A stretch of 52,980 bases of DNA, from assembly GCA_031398975.1 (NCBI GenBank), contig JANNOI010000052.1, positions 1 through 52,980 of the forward strand. Reading direction: 5' to 3'. This DNA comes from JAKFWI01 sp031398975. GTDB lineage: Bacteria; Pseudomonadota; Alphaproteobacteria; Caulobacterales; Aquidulcibacteraceae. The notes below the pieces were generated by a model. That model saw only the letters and a program-made list of their open reading frames with translations, ran no database searches and had not been told where the DNA came from. Shown one piece after another: positions 8,131-16,906 of the stretch (position 1 is the stretch's first letter; every line of letters starts with the position of its first letter). Both the position numbers and the translations under genes were made by a program.

Positions 8131-9244
8131 ACGGATCGAAGGGTTCGTGGCGCCGGGGTTCGAGCCGGTGCGGGACGCATTCGCGCAGAATTTCGCCGAG
8201 GGGCTGGAGCTGGGCGCAGGCTTTGCGGCGACGCTCGACGGGGAGACGATCGTCGATCTGCACGGAGGCTACGCCGACCGCAACCGCGAACACCCCTGGA
8301 CGCCGGACACGCTGGTTCCGGTTTTCTCCACCACCAAGCCGATCGCGGCGCTGGTTGTGGCGCTCCTGGTGGAGCAGGGAAAGCTCGTCTATGACGCGCC
8401 GGTGGCGGCGCTGTGGCCGGATTTCGCCGCCCATGGCAAACAGGACGTGAGCCTCGCGCAGGCGCTGTCCCACCAGGCCGGCGTGCCCGGCTTCCCGGAC
8501 CGGATCGACCCCGCTTTGTGGCTCGATCCCCCCGCGCTCGCAGCAGCGCTGGCGGGGCTTGCGCCAATGTGGCCGCCGGGGACCGCCAACGGCTATCATC
8601 CGCTCACCTTCGGCTATATCGCGGGCGAAATGGTGCGCCGCGCCAGCGGGGCCACGCTGGGGACCATCCTGCGCGAGAGGCTCTGCGCGCCGAACGGCGT
8701 CGATTTCTGGATCGGGCTGCCGGAGGCCGAGCATGAACGCTGCGCGGACGTCGCGCGTCCGGCGCTGGCGCCGAGCCTGGGCGCGGCGACGCCCGAAAAG
8801 CGGGCGGCGTTCCTGACCCCCTGGGCCGCGCCCAACCGCGCCGCACCCGCCTGGCGCACCGCCGAAATCCCCTCCGCGAACGGCCATGGCACGGCGCTGG
8901 CGGTGGCGCTTCTCTATGCGGTGCTGGCCCGGGGCGGGCTGTTGGGCAAGCAGACGCTGCTTTCGCCCGCGACCTTCGAGGCCTTTACGCGCGAGCGCGT
9001 CCGCGGGCCGGACAAAGTGCTGCCCAACGAGATGGCCTATGCCGCCGGGCCGATGCGCAACAGCAACCTCTTTTACGGTCCCAATCCCAATACGCTCGCG
9101 CATGCGGGCTGGGGCGGATCGATGGGGCTGGCCGATCCCGACCGGGGCCTTTCGAGCGCCTATGTGATGAACAAGCAATCCAACCAGCTACAGACCGACG
9201 CGCGCGCTCAGCGCCTGATCGCTGCGCTATACGGCTGCCTGTAG
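8120..9244 (+). CDS. Serine hydrolase, class C beta-lactamase/EstB-like
   Basis: A 374-residue serine hydrolase. The catalytic Ser-x-x-Lys motif is FSTTKP and the second Tyr-x-x motif is YHPLTFGYIAGE, both as in EstB-type esterases and penicillin-binding-protein-like hydrolases. HAGWGGSMGLADP near the C-terminus corresponds to the third motif (H-x-G/K-T-G equivalent). No signal peptide is visible, so a cytoplasmic esterase is more likely than a secreted beta-lactamase. It overlaps pdxY by 11 bp. The substrate is unknown. Confidence 0.88.
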   Translation: MGDERIEGFVAPGFEPVRDAFAQNFAEGLELGAGFAATLDGETIVDLHGGYADRNREHPWTPDTLVPVFSTTKPIAALVVALLVEQGKLVYDAPVAALWPDFAAHGKQDVSLAQALSHQAGVPGFPDRIDPALWLDPPALAAALAGLAPMWPPGTANGYHPLTFGYIAGEMVRRASGATLGTILRERLCAPNGVDFWIGLPEAEHERCADVARPALAPSLGAATPEKRAAFLTPWAAPNRAAPAWRTAEIPSANGHGTALAVALLYAVLARGGLLGKQTLLSPATFEAFTRERVRGPDKVLPNEMAYAAGPMRNSNLFYGPNPNTLAHAGWGGSMGLADPDRGLSSAYVMNKQSNQLQTDARAQRLIAALYGCL

Positions 9245-9253
9245 CGCCTGTCG

Positions 9254-10192
9254 TCAGACGGGGGGCGGAGGCGCCTCGCGGGCCTTGCGGTCGCGGTTGA
9301 GGGCGTCGGCGGAGAAGCAGGCCAGGCCGATCCAGATCAGCGTGAAGCTCGCCGCGTGCAACGCCGTGAACGGCTCTCCCCACAAGAGGCCGAGCAGGAA
9401 TTGGCCGGTGGGCGCGATGTATTGCAGCATGCCGAGCGTGGCGAAGCGCACCCGCCGCGCGGCGAGGGAGAAGAGGATCAGCGGCGTGGCGGTGGCCGGA
9501 CCCGAGAGCGCAAGCAGCGCCATGTTGGCGGCGCTATCGTCGGTTTTAAGCCCGCTCGTGTGCGCCACCCACGCGAGCAGCGCGCCGGCCGGGAGAACGA
9601 GCACCAAGGTCTCCACCAGCAGCCCGACGGCGGCGGGCACCGGCGTCTGTTTGCGCACAAGCGCATAGACCGACCAGGTGGCGCAGAGCCCGATGGCGAT
9701 CCAGGGCGGCGCGCCCAGCGCCAGCCCCATCACCACCACGCCCACGCCCGCCAGCGCCAGCGCGGCGAGCTGGGCCCGCGAGATCCGCTCCCGGAACAGC
9801 GCAACGCCCAGGCCCACCCCCACGAGCGGGGCGAGGAAATAGGCGAGCGAGCCTTCCAGCAGCCGCTCCTGCGCCACCGCCCAGACAAACAGCCCCCAAT
9901 TGACCAGGATGAACACCGCCGAAACGCACAGCGCGCCGAGCACGGGCGGACGCAGCGCGGCGCGCACCTCGCGGAGGCCCCGGCGCCAGCCGCTCGTGGC
10001 CGCGATCGCCACAAGCGCCGCAGGGATCGTCCAGAAAATCCGCAAGGCCAGCACTTCCAGCGGATCGGCGAATTCCACCAGGCGCAAATAGGCCGGCAGG
10101 ATCCCCCAGGCCGCATAGGCCCCGATCGCGGCGATCACCCCCACCCGGACGGGATCGCGGGCGCCTTCGGGCGTCGAAACGACACTTGTCAT
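9254..10192 (-). CDS. rarD: RarD protein, EamA/DMT transporter family
   Basis: A 312-residue integral membrane protein with about ten hydrophobic segments in two EamA repeats. The RarD subgroup is recognised by AIGAYAAWGILPAYLRLVEF in the first segment, RIFWTIPAAL, NWGLFVWAVAQERLLEGSLAYF and ARRVRFATLGMLQYIAPTGQ. The role is predicted small-molecule export; the substrate is unknown. It is convergent with the serine hydrolase, leaving 9 bp between their ends. Confidence 0.92.
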   Translation of the reverse strand: MTSVVSTPEGARDPVRVGVIAAIGAYAAWGILPAYLRLVEFADPLEVLALRIFWTIPAALVAIAATSGWRRGLREVRAALRPPVLGALCVSAVFILVNWGLFVWAVAQERLLEGSLAYFLAPLVGVGLGVALFRERISRAQLAALALAGVGVVVMGLALGAPPWIAIGLCATWSVYALVRKQTPVPAAVGLLVETLVLVLPAGALLAWVAHTSGLKTDDSAANMALLALSGPATATPLILFSLAARRVRFATLGMLQYIAPTGQFLLGLLWGEPFTALHAASFTLIWIGLACFSADALNRDRKAREAPPPPV

Positions 10193-10307
10193 GACGCTTT
10201 CCTTCCCAAGCGACGCCGGCGGGGAGCTTTAAGCGCTGGGCGGGCCGCGGCAAAGGTGAGATCGCGCCGCGCTTGGCGCGGTGCGCGGGGCGGTGGTAGG
10301 TTTTGGG

Positions 10308-10575
10308 GTGGACAAGGCGATCCTCACCTGGGCGCAGCGGGAAGCTTTGGCGCTTGAGCGCCGCCGCGCGGCGGTGGCCGCAGCGCGCGCAAACCTCGCC
10401 GCCGAGGCGGCCCGGCAGCGACCTCGACCTCCTGGCGGACGGCCCCCTGACGCTCGCCTGGGCCGCCAACGGCATCTGCGCCGCCCACGATCTCGTCGCC
10501 GCCGTCACCCCCTGGGCCTGGGCGAGCGACGCCCTGCGCGCCCGCGCCGTGCGCGACGCGATCGTGCTGTCATGA
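10308..10575 (+). pseudogene. Small hypothetical gene split by a frameshift
   Basis: The frame from the GTG at 10308 (VDKAILTWAQREALALERRR...) shows strong G/C third-position bias up to about 10413. From about 10416 the same bias continues in the +1-shifted frame (SDLDLLADGPLTLAWAANGI...) to a TGA at 10573-10575. Joined, they give one protein of about 88 residues. The switch falls in the GC-rich stretch 10399-10416. This may be a real mutation, a base-call error or, less likely, a recoding site. The family is not recognised. The stop overlaps the start of the next small gene as ATGA, which supports both being genuine. Confidence 0.5.
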
Positions 10576-10733
10576 ACGCCGAACTCTGGTCCGACATATT
10601 GGCCGACGTAACCGAGGCCGAGACCCATTTTCGCGCCGCGGCCCGGATCGCAAGCGACCTTCCGCTCACGGACGTGGCGGCGCGGCTTCTGCGGAGTGAA
10701 CTGGAAGCCTTCCGCGCTGCGCTGCAGGGCTAG
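10572..10733 (+). CDS. Hypothetical 53-residue protein
   Basis: This small acidic helical protein starts MNAELWSDILADVTEAETHF. The ATG overlaps the stop of the frameshifted upstream gene (ATGA), which points to translational coupling. It ends 3 bp before the 3' end of asd, to which it is convergent. No family is recognised; there is no signal peptide or membrane segment. Third-position GC bias supports coding. Confidence 0.5.
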   Translation: MNAELWSDILADVTEAETHFRAAARIASDLPLTDVAARLLRSELEAFRAALQG

Positions 10734-10736
10734 GCT

Positions 10737-11765
10737 TCAGGCCGCCAGCCGCTTGAACAGGCCACGATTGAGCATGAGTTCGGCGATCTGCACCGCGTTC
10801 AGCGCCGCGCCCTTGCGCAGATTGTCGCTCACCACCCAGAGCGACAAGCCGTTATCGACGGTGGGATCGGTGCGGATGCGGCTGACATAGGTGGCGAACT
10901 CACCCACGCTTTCCACCGGGGTGATGTAGCCCTCGTCCTCGCGCTTGTCGATCACCACCACGCCGGGGGCCTCGCGCAGGATGGCGCGCGCCTCTTCGTC
11001 CGTGATCGGGTGTTCGAACTCGATGTTCACCGCCTCGCTATGGCCCACGAACACGGGCACGCGCACGCAGGTCGCGACCAGCTTGATCTTGGGATCGAGG
11101 ATCTTCTTCGTCTCCACCATCATCTTCCATTCCTCCTTGGTGAAGCCGTCCTCCATGAACACGTCGATGTGGGGGATCACGTTGAAGGCGATCTGCTTGG
11201 TGAAGTGCTCCTTGACCAGTTCGTCATTGACGAAGATGGCGCGCGTCTGAGTCCAGAGCTCGTCCATCGCGTCCTTGCCCTTGCCGGACACCGATTGGTA
11301 GGTGCTTACCACGACGCGGGTGATCGTGGCGCGGTCGTGCAGGGGCTTCAGGGCCACCACGAGCTGGGCGGTGGAGCAGTTCGGGTTGGCGATGATGTTG
11401 AGCTTGGCGAAATCGCGCACCGCATCGGGGTTCACCTCCGGCACGATCAGCGGCACGCGCGGGTCCATCCGCCAGGCGGAGGAATTGTCGATCACCACCG
11501 CCCCGGCCGCGCCGATCCGGGGGGACCATTCCTTCGACACCGCGCCGCCCGCGCTCATCAGCACCAGATCGACGCCGGCGAAATCGAAGGTCTCGAGGTC
11601 TTTGCATTTCAGCGTGCGGTCCCCGTAGGACACCTCCTTGCCCACCGAGGCCCGCGAAGCGATGGCGTGGACCTCGTCGGCCGGGAAAAGACGCTCCTCC
11701 AGGATGGCGAGAATTTCGCGCCCGACATTGCCGGTCGCGCCGACCACGGCCACGCGCAAACCCAT
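10737..11765 (-). CDS. asd: Aspartate-semialdehyde dehydrogenase
   Basis: A 342-residue NADPH-dependent enzyme converting aspartyl phosphate to the semialdehyde, the branch point for lysine/diaminopimelate, threonine and methionine. It has the N-terminal Rossmann motif VVGATGNVGREIL, the active-site cysteine in IANPNCSTAQLV and the conserved segment VSTYQSVSGKG. The length is normal. It lies about 100 bp downstream of leuB on the same strand. dapF, which acts later in the same lysine branch, is about 4 kb away. Confidence 0.96.
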   Translation of the reverse strand: MGLRVAVVGATGNVGREILAILEERLFPADEVHAIASRASVGKEVSYGDRTLKCKDLETFDFAGVDLVLMSAGGAVSKEWSPRIGAAGAVVIDNSSAWRMDPRVPLIVPEVNPDAVRDFAKLNIIANPNCSTAQLVVALKPLHDRATITRVVVSTYQSVSGKGKDAMDELWTQTRAIFVNDELVKEHFTKQIAFNVIPHIDVFMEDGFTKEEWKMMVETKKILDPKIKLVATCVRVPVFVGHSEAVNIEFEHPITDEEARAILREAPGVVVIDKREDEGYITPVESVGEFATYVSRIRTDPTVDNGLSLWVVSDNLRKGAALNAVQIAELMLNRGLFKRLAA

Positions 11766-11873
11766 GATGCTTACTCTCCTCGCCGCCCCGCGCGGCGCTT
11801 TAGTATTGGCGGTGTCTACAGGAAGCCGCCCGCGTCTCCAAGCGCGGCCGCGATTTTGCGCGTCTCCGTCGCC

Positions 11874-12929
11874 TCAAAGCCGCGCCGCCACCGCCTCCCC
11901 CATCGCGCGGGTGGAGAGATCTCCGCCGAGATCGCGGGTCCGCGCCCCGGCCTCGAGCGCGCCCTGCACCGCCCGGGTCACCCGGTCCGCCGCCTCCGGC
12001 CAGCCCAGCGAAAGCCGCAGCGCCATCGCCAGCGACAGGATCGCCGCGAGTGGATTGGCGAGCCCCTTGCCCGCAATGTCGGGCGCGCTGCCATGCACGG
12101 GTTCGTAGAGCCCGGGCTTCCCCGGCGCGCCGAGCGCGGCCGAGGGCAGGAGCCCGATGGAGCCGGTGGCCATCGCCGCCTCGTCGGACAGGATGTCGCC
12201 GAACAGATTGTCGGTGACGATCACGTCGAATTGCTTGGGCGCGCGCACGAGCTGCATGGCGCAGGTATCGGCGAGGATGTGCTCCAGGCGCACGTCGGGA
12301 TATTCTTCGGCGTGGAGGGCCGTAACTTCCTCTTTCCAGAGCAGGCCCGTCTCCATCACATTATGCTTTTCCGCCGAGTGGACGAGGCTGCGGCGCGCGC
12401 GCGCGCTCTCAAACGCCACCCGCGCCACGCGCCGGATCTCCGCTGACGTATAGACCTGCGTGTCCACCGCCCGCCGCCCGCCGCCGGGCAGCGCCTCCAC
12501 CCCCCGCGGCGTGCCGAAATAGACGCCCCCGGTAAGCTCGCGGACGATCAGAATGTCGAGGCCCGCCACCAGCTCGCGCTTCAGGCTCGAGGCGTCGGCC
12601 AGCGCGTCAAAGCACAGGGCCGGGCGCAGATTGGCGAACACCTCCATCTCCGACCGCAAGCGCAGGAGGCCTGCCTCCGGGCGGCGATCGCGCGGGGCGT
12701 TGGCCCATTGCGGCCCGCCGACTGCGCCCATCAGCACCGCGTCGGCGGCCTTCGCGTCCGCCACCACCTCGTCGGTGATCGGCACGCCGCGCTGGTCGAT
12801 GCTGGCGCCGCCGAACAGGCCCTCCTCGACCGCAAGATCGAGCCGCAGCGCGGCGAGCACCCGGCGCACCTCGGCGATCACTTCGGGGCCGATCCCGTCG
12901 CCGGGGAGGAGGAGGAGCGTCTTGGTCAT
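11874..12929 (-). CDS. leuB: 3-isopropylmalate dehydrogenase
   Basis: About 351 residues. The enzyme oxidatively decarboxylates 3-isopropylmalate in leucine synthesis. The N-terminus is MTKTLLLLPGDGIGPEV, the NAD site and catalytic region is RELTGGVYFG, the Lys in SAEKHNVMETG matches the catalytic Lys, and DNLFGDILSDEAA carries the metal-binding Asp residues. I chose the ATG at 12929 because the longer frame adds a non-conserved Arg/Pro-rich extension. That start overlaps the stop of the upstream monooxygenase gene by one base (TGATG), so the two are coupled. Confidence 0.96.
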   Translation of the reverse strand: MTKTLLLLPGDGIGPEVIAEVRRVLAALRLDLAVEEGLFGGASIDQRGVPITDEVVADAKAADAVLMGAVGGPQWANAPRDRRPEAGLLRLRSEMEVFANLRPALCFDALADASSLKRELVAGLDILIVRELTGGVYFGTPRGVEALPGGGRRAVDTQVYTSAEIRRVARVAFESARARRSLVHSAEKHNVMETGLLWKEEVTALHAEEYPDVRLEHILADTCAMQLVRAPKQFDVIVTDNLFGDILSDEAAMATGSIGLLPSAALGAPGKPGLYEPVHGSAPDIAGKGLANPLAAILSLAMALRLSLGWPEAADRVTRAVQGALEAGARTRDLGGDLSTRAMGEAVAARL

Positions 12930-13228
12930 CAGGCTTTCTCTGCGTGGGCGATGTCGTAGAGCGTCAGGTCCCGGCCGTGCACGCCGAGCTCCTGGTAGCG
13001 CGCCCGCCACGCCGCCATGTGCGCGCTGGCGCGATGGGCGGCGAGGGCTTCGGCGTCCTGGAACAGCTCGAAAATCCGCAAGAGCCCCGGCTCCAGCGCG
13101 TCATGGGCGTAGGAATAGCCGAGGCAGCCCGGCTCGGCCCGGGTGGCCTCGACGAGCGCGGCGATGTGGGGGGCGGCCGCCGCGAGCCTTTCCGGGGGCA
13201 TGCGGATCGCGCCGGCGAGGATGATCAT
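12929..13228 (-). CDS. Antibiotic biosynthesis monooxygenase (ABM) domain protein
   Basis: A 99-residue protein with the ABM/YgiN-like dimeric alpha-beta barrel pattern: MIILAGAIRMPPERL, EATRAEPGCLGYSY and FELFQDAEALAAHRASAHM. Such proteins act as quinol or polyketide monooxygenases or are of unknown function. It is the immediate upstream neighbour of leuB, with a one-base start/stop overlap. That makes leuB expression partly dependent on translation of this gene. The role in leucine synthesis, if any, is unknown. Confidence 0.82.
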   Translation of the reverse strand: MIILAGAIRMPPERLAAAAPHIAALVEATRAEPGCLGYSYAHDALEPGLLRIFELFQDAEALAAHRASAHMAAWRARYQELGVHGRDLTLYDIAHAEKA

Positions 13229-13278
13229 GCTTTGGTCCCATGGCCCGATATGACACTCTGCGCGCCGAGGACTTGGAC

Positions 13279-13890
13279 ATGAACACGATCGACCGCGTCA
13301 AGATCGCGCCCGAAGAACCCCCGGGGGGCGAGCCCACGGAGTGGCTGTGGACGGTGGACGAGGTGCTGGGCCTTTCCAAGGCCGGCTTTCTCCGCGAGGG
13401 CGCGCGCGTCGAGCTGATCGATGGAAGGCTGGTGGAGATGGCGTCCGAGGGCTGGGAGCACGCGCGCTGCAAGGCGAAGACGCACCAATGGCTCAACCGC
13501 GTGATCGACGCCGATCCTGCGCTGCGCGCGGCCTGGCTCGTGTTTGCGGGGCCGTTCGTGAAGCTGGACCTCCGCCGGGGCTTGGAGCCCGATACGCTGG
13601 TGGCGGACGCCAACGTGCGCGCGCGCCTGCACGGCCAGGGCGATATCGCCCTGGCGGTAGAGACGGCGGTGCGCTCGGCCGGCTACGATCTGGGCCTCAA
13701 GCGCAGCCTCTATGCGGAGGCGGGCGTGCGCGAGCTTTGGATCGTCCTGCCGATCGCGCAGACGGCCCTCCTCTGCCGCGACCCGGTGGAGGGGGCGTAT
13801 CGGAACGTGACAGAAGTCGGACCCGAGGACCGGCTCTCGCCGCTGTTCGCCCCGCACGCGTCGGTGCTGCTGGGAGAGCTGCTGGATTGA
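13279..13890 (+). CDS. Uma2/DUF820 family PD-(D/E)XK-like nuclease
   Basis: About 203 residues from the ATG at 13279; an in-frame start at 13240 would add 13. Family motifs are VELIDGRLVEMASEGWEHARCK near the N-terminus, PDTLVADANV (the Asp of the nuclease core), DIALAVETAV (Glu core residue) and KRSLYAEAGVRELWIVL. Uma2 proteins are predicted endonuclease-fold proteins found in multiple copies in some bacteria, with no settled function. It lies on the opposite strand between leuD and leuB, breaking up the leucine cluster. Confidence 0.85.
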   Translation: MNTIDRVKIAPEEPPGGEPTEWLWTVDEVLGLSKAGFLREGARVELIDGRLVEMASEGWEHARCKAKTHQWLNRVIDADPALRAAWLVFAGPFVKLDLRRGLEPDTLVADANVRARLHGQGDIALAVETAVRSAGYDLGLKRSLYAEAGVRELWIVLPIAQTALLCRDPVEGAYRNVTEVGPEDRLSPLFAPHASVLLGELLD

Positions 13891-13907
13891 GCCCGCGCGC
13901 TCCGGCC

Positions 13908-14513
13908 TTACGGGGCCCAGGGCTGGGAGCGCCGCCGGCGCTCCTCGAACGCTTCGATGGCGGGGGCGCGGGCCAGGGTTAGGGCGATATCGTCGAGGCC
14001 GTGCAGCAATTTCTGCTTGCGGCCGGGATCGATATCGAAGGCGAACGTCTTTCCCGAGGGGGCGGTTACGGTCTGGGCCTCTAGATCGATCGTGAAAAGG
14101 TGGTTGCCCCCGCGCGCCTCGCCCGTCAGCTCCGCCACCGAAGCCTTCGGCAAGGCCAGCGGCAGGACGCCGTTATTGAAGCAATTATTGTAGAAGATAT
14201 CGGCGAAGCTTGGCGCAATGACGCAGGTTATCCCGAAGTCGAGCAGCGCCCAGGGCGCGTGCTCGCGGCTGGACCCGCAGCCGAAATTCTCCCCCGCGAT
14301 CAGCACCCCCGCCCCGCGATAGAGGCCCTGGTTGAGCACAAAATCGGGCTTCTCCCGGCCCGCCTCGTCATAGCGCAGATCGTGCAGCAGCCCCTTGCCC
14401 AGCCCCGTCCGCTCGAGCGTCGAGAGGTATTGCTTGGGGATGATCTGGTCGGTGTCGATATTGGCGATCGGCAGGGGCGCGGCGATCGCGGTGAGGGTGG
14501 TGAAGGGCTTCAT
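13908..14513 (-). CDS. leuD: 3-isopropylmalate dehydratase small subunit
   Basis: A 201-residue swivel-domain subunit that pairs with LeuC to isomerise 2- to 3-isopropylmalate. It has the diagnostic IANIDTDQIIPKQYL, NFGCGSSREHAPWAL and FYNNCFNNGVLPL. The length is usual for proteobacterial LeuD. It starts 9 bp after leuC, so the two subunits come from one transcript. The convergent Uma2 gene ends 17 bp from its stop. Confidence 0.97.
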   Translation of the reverse strand: MKPFTTLTAIAAPLPIANIDTDQIIPKQYLSTLERTGLGKGLLHDLRYDEAGREKPDFVLNQGLYRGAGVLIAGENFGCGSSREHAPWALLDFGITCVIAPSFADIFYNNCFNNGVLPLALPKASVAELTGEARGGNHLFTIDLEAQTVTAPSGKTFAFDIDPGRKQKLLHGLDDIALTLARAPAIEAFEERRRRSQPWAP

Positions 14514-14522
14514 GGGGCGGGT

Positions 14523-15950
14523 CTAATCGCTGCGGGGGGCGGGGGCCAGCTTTCGAACGTCCGTCAACGCGCCGGTGACGGCGGCGGCGGCGGCCATGGC
14601 GGGGCTGAGCAGGTGGGTGCGCCCGCCGCGGCCCTGGCGGCCCTCGAAATTGCGGTTGGAGGTGGAGGCGCAGCGCTCCCCGGGGGCGAGCCTGTCGGGG
14701 TTCATGCCGAGGCACATGGAGCAGCCAGGCTCGCGCCACTCGAAGCCTGCGGCCTCGAATACCCGGTCAAGCCCCTCCGCCTCCGCCTGCGCGCGCACGG
14801 GCCCCGAGCCCGGCACCACCATGGCGCGCACGCCGGGGGCGACGCGCCGCCCGGCCGCGATCGCGGCGGCGGCGCGCAGGTCCTCGATGCGGCCATTGGT
14901 GCACGAGCCGATGAACACGCGCTGCACCGGCACGCCCTCCAGCGGCTGGCCGGCTTCCAAACCCATATAGGCGAGCGCGCGGGCGGCGCTTTCGCGTGCC
15001 GTCTCGTCGGCGATCGTCGCGGGATCGGGCGTGCGCGCATGGATGGGGACGGCCTGGTCCGGGCTCGTTCCCCAGGTGAGGGTGGGGGCGATGGCGGCGC
15101 AATCGATCCGCACCACCTTGTCCCAGACGGCGTCGGGATCGGAACGGAGCGTGCGCCAATAGGCGAGCGCCTGCGCCCAGGCGGCCCCCGTGGGCGCCGC
15201 GGGGCGGCCTTCGAGATAGGCGAAGGTGGTTTCGTCGGGCGCGATCAGGCCGGCGCGCGCGCCCGCCTCGATCGACATGTTGCAGATGGTCATCCGGCCC
15301 TCCATCGAGAGCGCCTCGATCGCGGGCCCGGAATATTCGATCGCATGCCCCTGGCCGCCGGCCGCGCCGATCTCGGCGATGAGGGCGAGCACCATGTCCT
15401 TCGCGGTGACGCCGGGGCCGAGCGCGCCCTCGAACCGCACCGCCATGTTCTTCGCCTTCCGCGCGCGCAGCGTCTGGGTGGCGAGCACGTGCTCCACCTC
15501 GCTCGCGCCGATGCCGTGGGCGAGCGCGCCGAACGCCCCGTGGGTCGCGGTGTGGCTGTCGCCGCAGACGATGAACAGGCCCGGCTGGGTGCGCCCCTGT
15601 TCGGGGCCGACCATGTGGACGATGCCGTTCTGCTTGTGGCCCATCGGGAAGAAGGCGATGCCGTGCTCGGCGACATTGCTGGCGAGCGCCGCCAATTGCG
15701 CGCGCGCCTCGGGGTCGGAGACGGCCTCAACGCCGCGCGCCTGGCCTTCGGTGGGGGTGTTGTGATCGGCCGTGGCGAGCGTCAGGTCCGGCCGGCGCAC
15801 GCGCCGCCCCGCCGCCTTGAGCCCCGCGAACGCCTGCGGCGTCGTGACCTCGTGGATGAGGTGGAGGTCCACATAGAGCAGGGAGGCGCCGTCCGGCTCC
15901 TCGCCCACGACGTGGGCCTGCCAGATCTTGTCGTAAAGAGTGCGCGCCAT
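14523..15950 (-). CDS. leuC: 3-isopropylmalate dehydratase large subunit
   Basis: A 475-residue aconitase-family enzyme carrying a [4Fe-4S] cluster. It shows MARTLYDKIWQAHVV at the chosen start (ATG 15950), ICGDSHTATHGAFGALAHGIG and the cluster cysteines in FIGSCTNGRIEDL and GCSMCLGMNPD. The frame is open 12 codons upstream, but the conserved N-terminus begins at the internal Met. It is followed directly by leuD. dapF lies 49 bp upstream on the same strand. Confidence 0.97.
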   Translation of the reverse strand: MARTLYDKIWQAHVVGEEPDGASLLYVDLHLIHEVTTPQAFAGLKAAGRRVRRPDLTLATADHNTPTEGQARGVEAVSDPEARAQLAALASNVAEHGIAFFPMGHKQNGIVHMVGPEQGRTQPGLFIVCGDSHTATHGAFGALAHGIGASEVEHVLATQTLRARKAKNMAVRFEGALGPGVTAKDMVLALIAEIGAAGGQGHAIEYSGPAIEALSMEGRMTICNMSIEAGARAGLIAPDETTFAYLEGRPAAPTGAAWAQALAYWRTLRSDPDAVWDKVVRIDCAAIAPTLTWGTSPDQAVPIHARTPDPATIADETARESAARALAYMGLEAGQPLEGVPVQRVFIGSCTNGRIEDLRAAAAIAAGRRVAPGVRAMVVPGSGPVRAQAEAEGLDRVFEAAGFEWREPGCSMCLGMNPDRLAPGERCASTSNRNFEGRQGRGGRTHLLSPAMAAAAAVTGALTDVRKLAPAPRSD

Positions 15951-15999
15951 GGGCGCGATGTAGGCAATCCGCCAACCTCTGCGCAAGCGCCGCCGCGCT

Positions 16000-16815
16000 T
16001 CAGGCGAGGCCTTCGCCCTCCCAGGCCACCGGCCCGGTCATCAGCACATGGCCGTCAACGGCGCGCCATTCGATGGTGAGTTCCCCGCCATCGAGCACGA
16101 GCGCGGCTTTCCGATCGGCATGGCCCGCGCGGACGGCGGCGACCAGGGCCGCGCAGGCGCCGCTGCCGCAGGCGCGCGTGAGCCCCGCTCCGCGCTCCCA
16201 CACCCGCAGGCGCAGCCGGTCCCGCGCCAGCACCTGCACGAAGCCGGCATTGACGCCCTCTGGGAAGAAGGGGTCGCGCTCGATCCCAGGGCCGATCGTG
16301 CGCACCGGCACCGCCTCAATATCGGCCACGAAGAAGACGGCGTGCGGATTGCCCATATTCACCCCGCCCGGCCCCTCGAGCCTGCCCCCGTCGGGCAGGG
16401 CGGCGGCATAATTGAGGCGCACCGTGTCCATCGCGCGCGCGACCGGGATTTCATCCCAGGCGAGGCGCGGCGCGCCCATATCGACCGTCACGGCGCCCCC
16501 GGCGGCGGGGGCGGCGCCCAGCACGCCGGCGCGCGTCTCGAGAGCGACTTGATCCTTCCCGCTTTCGCCCAGGAGCAGCCAGGCCACGCACCGCGCCCCG
16601 TTGCCGCACGCCCCGACCTCCGAACCATCGGCGTTCCAGATGCGCATGAAGGCGTCCGCGCGCGCCGACGGCTCGATCGCGATCACCTGGTCGAAGCCCT
16701 GCCCCCCGGCGGCCACCGCGCGCGCGGCCGCGGGCTCGAGCGCGAGCCCGCCCTGGGCGCGCGCGTCGAAGATCGCAAACCGATTGCCCGCGCCGCTCAT
16801 CCGGAAGCTTCTCAT
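16000..16815 (-). CDS. dapF: Diaminopimelate epimerase
   Basis: A 271-residue cofactor-independent epimerase that converts LL- to meso-diaminopimelate for peptidoglycan and lysine. Both catalytic cysteines are visible: GACGNGARCVAW and TRACGSGACAALV. The N-terminus FRMSGAGNRFAIFD and the GGVNMGNPHAVFFV segment are conserved. The start may be the Met at 16815 or the second Met five codons in. It is upstream of leuCD on the same strand and divergent from the S9 peptidase gene. Confidence 0.96.
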   Translation of the reverse strand: MRSFRMSGAGNRFAIFDARAQGGLALEPAAARAVAAGGQGFDQVIAIEPSARADAFMRIWNADGSEVGACGNGARCVAWLLLGESGKDQVALETRAGVLGAAPAAGGAVTVDMGAPRLAWDEIPVARAMDTVRLNYAAALPDGGRLEGPGGVNMGNPHAVFFVADIEAVPVRTIGPGIERDPFFPEGVNAGFVQVLARDRLRLRVWERGAGLTRACGSGACAALVAAVRAGHADRKAALVLDGGELTIEWRAVDGHVLMTGPVAWEGEGLA

Positions 16816-16906
16816 GGCGCGAACCTAGGCGCGCGCGGCGCACAAAGCGAGAGCGCGCGGGGCGGGGGGCTTGGCGGGGCTTGGCCTATCTGCTTGGGTG
16901 GCGGCG

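Noticed and set aside
8120..9244. Beta-lactamase as resistance gene
   Set aside because: The SxxK and YxH motifs are those of EstB-type esterases and no signal peptide is present.
14100..16079. Very long open frame on the plus strand opposite leuC and leuD
   Set aside because: It is a GC-driven antisense shadow: rich in Gly, Arg and Ala with no domain, and leuCD on the other strand are certain.
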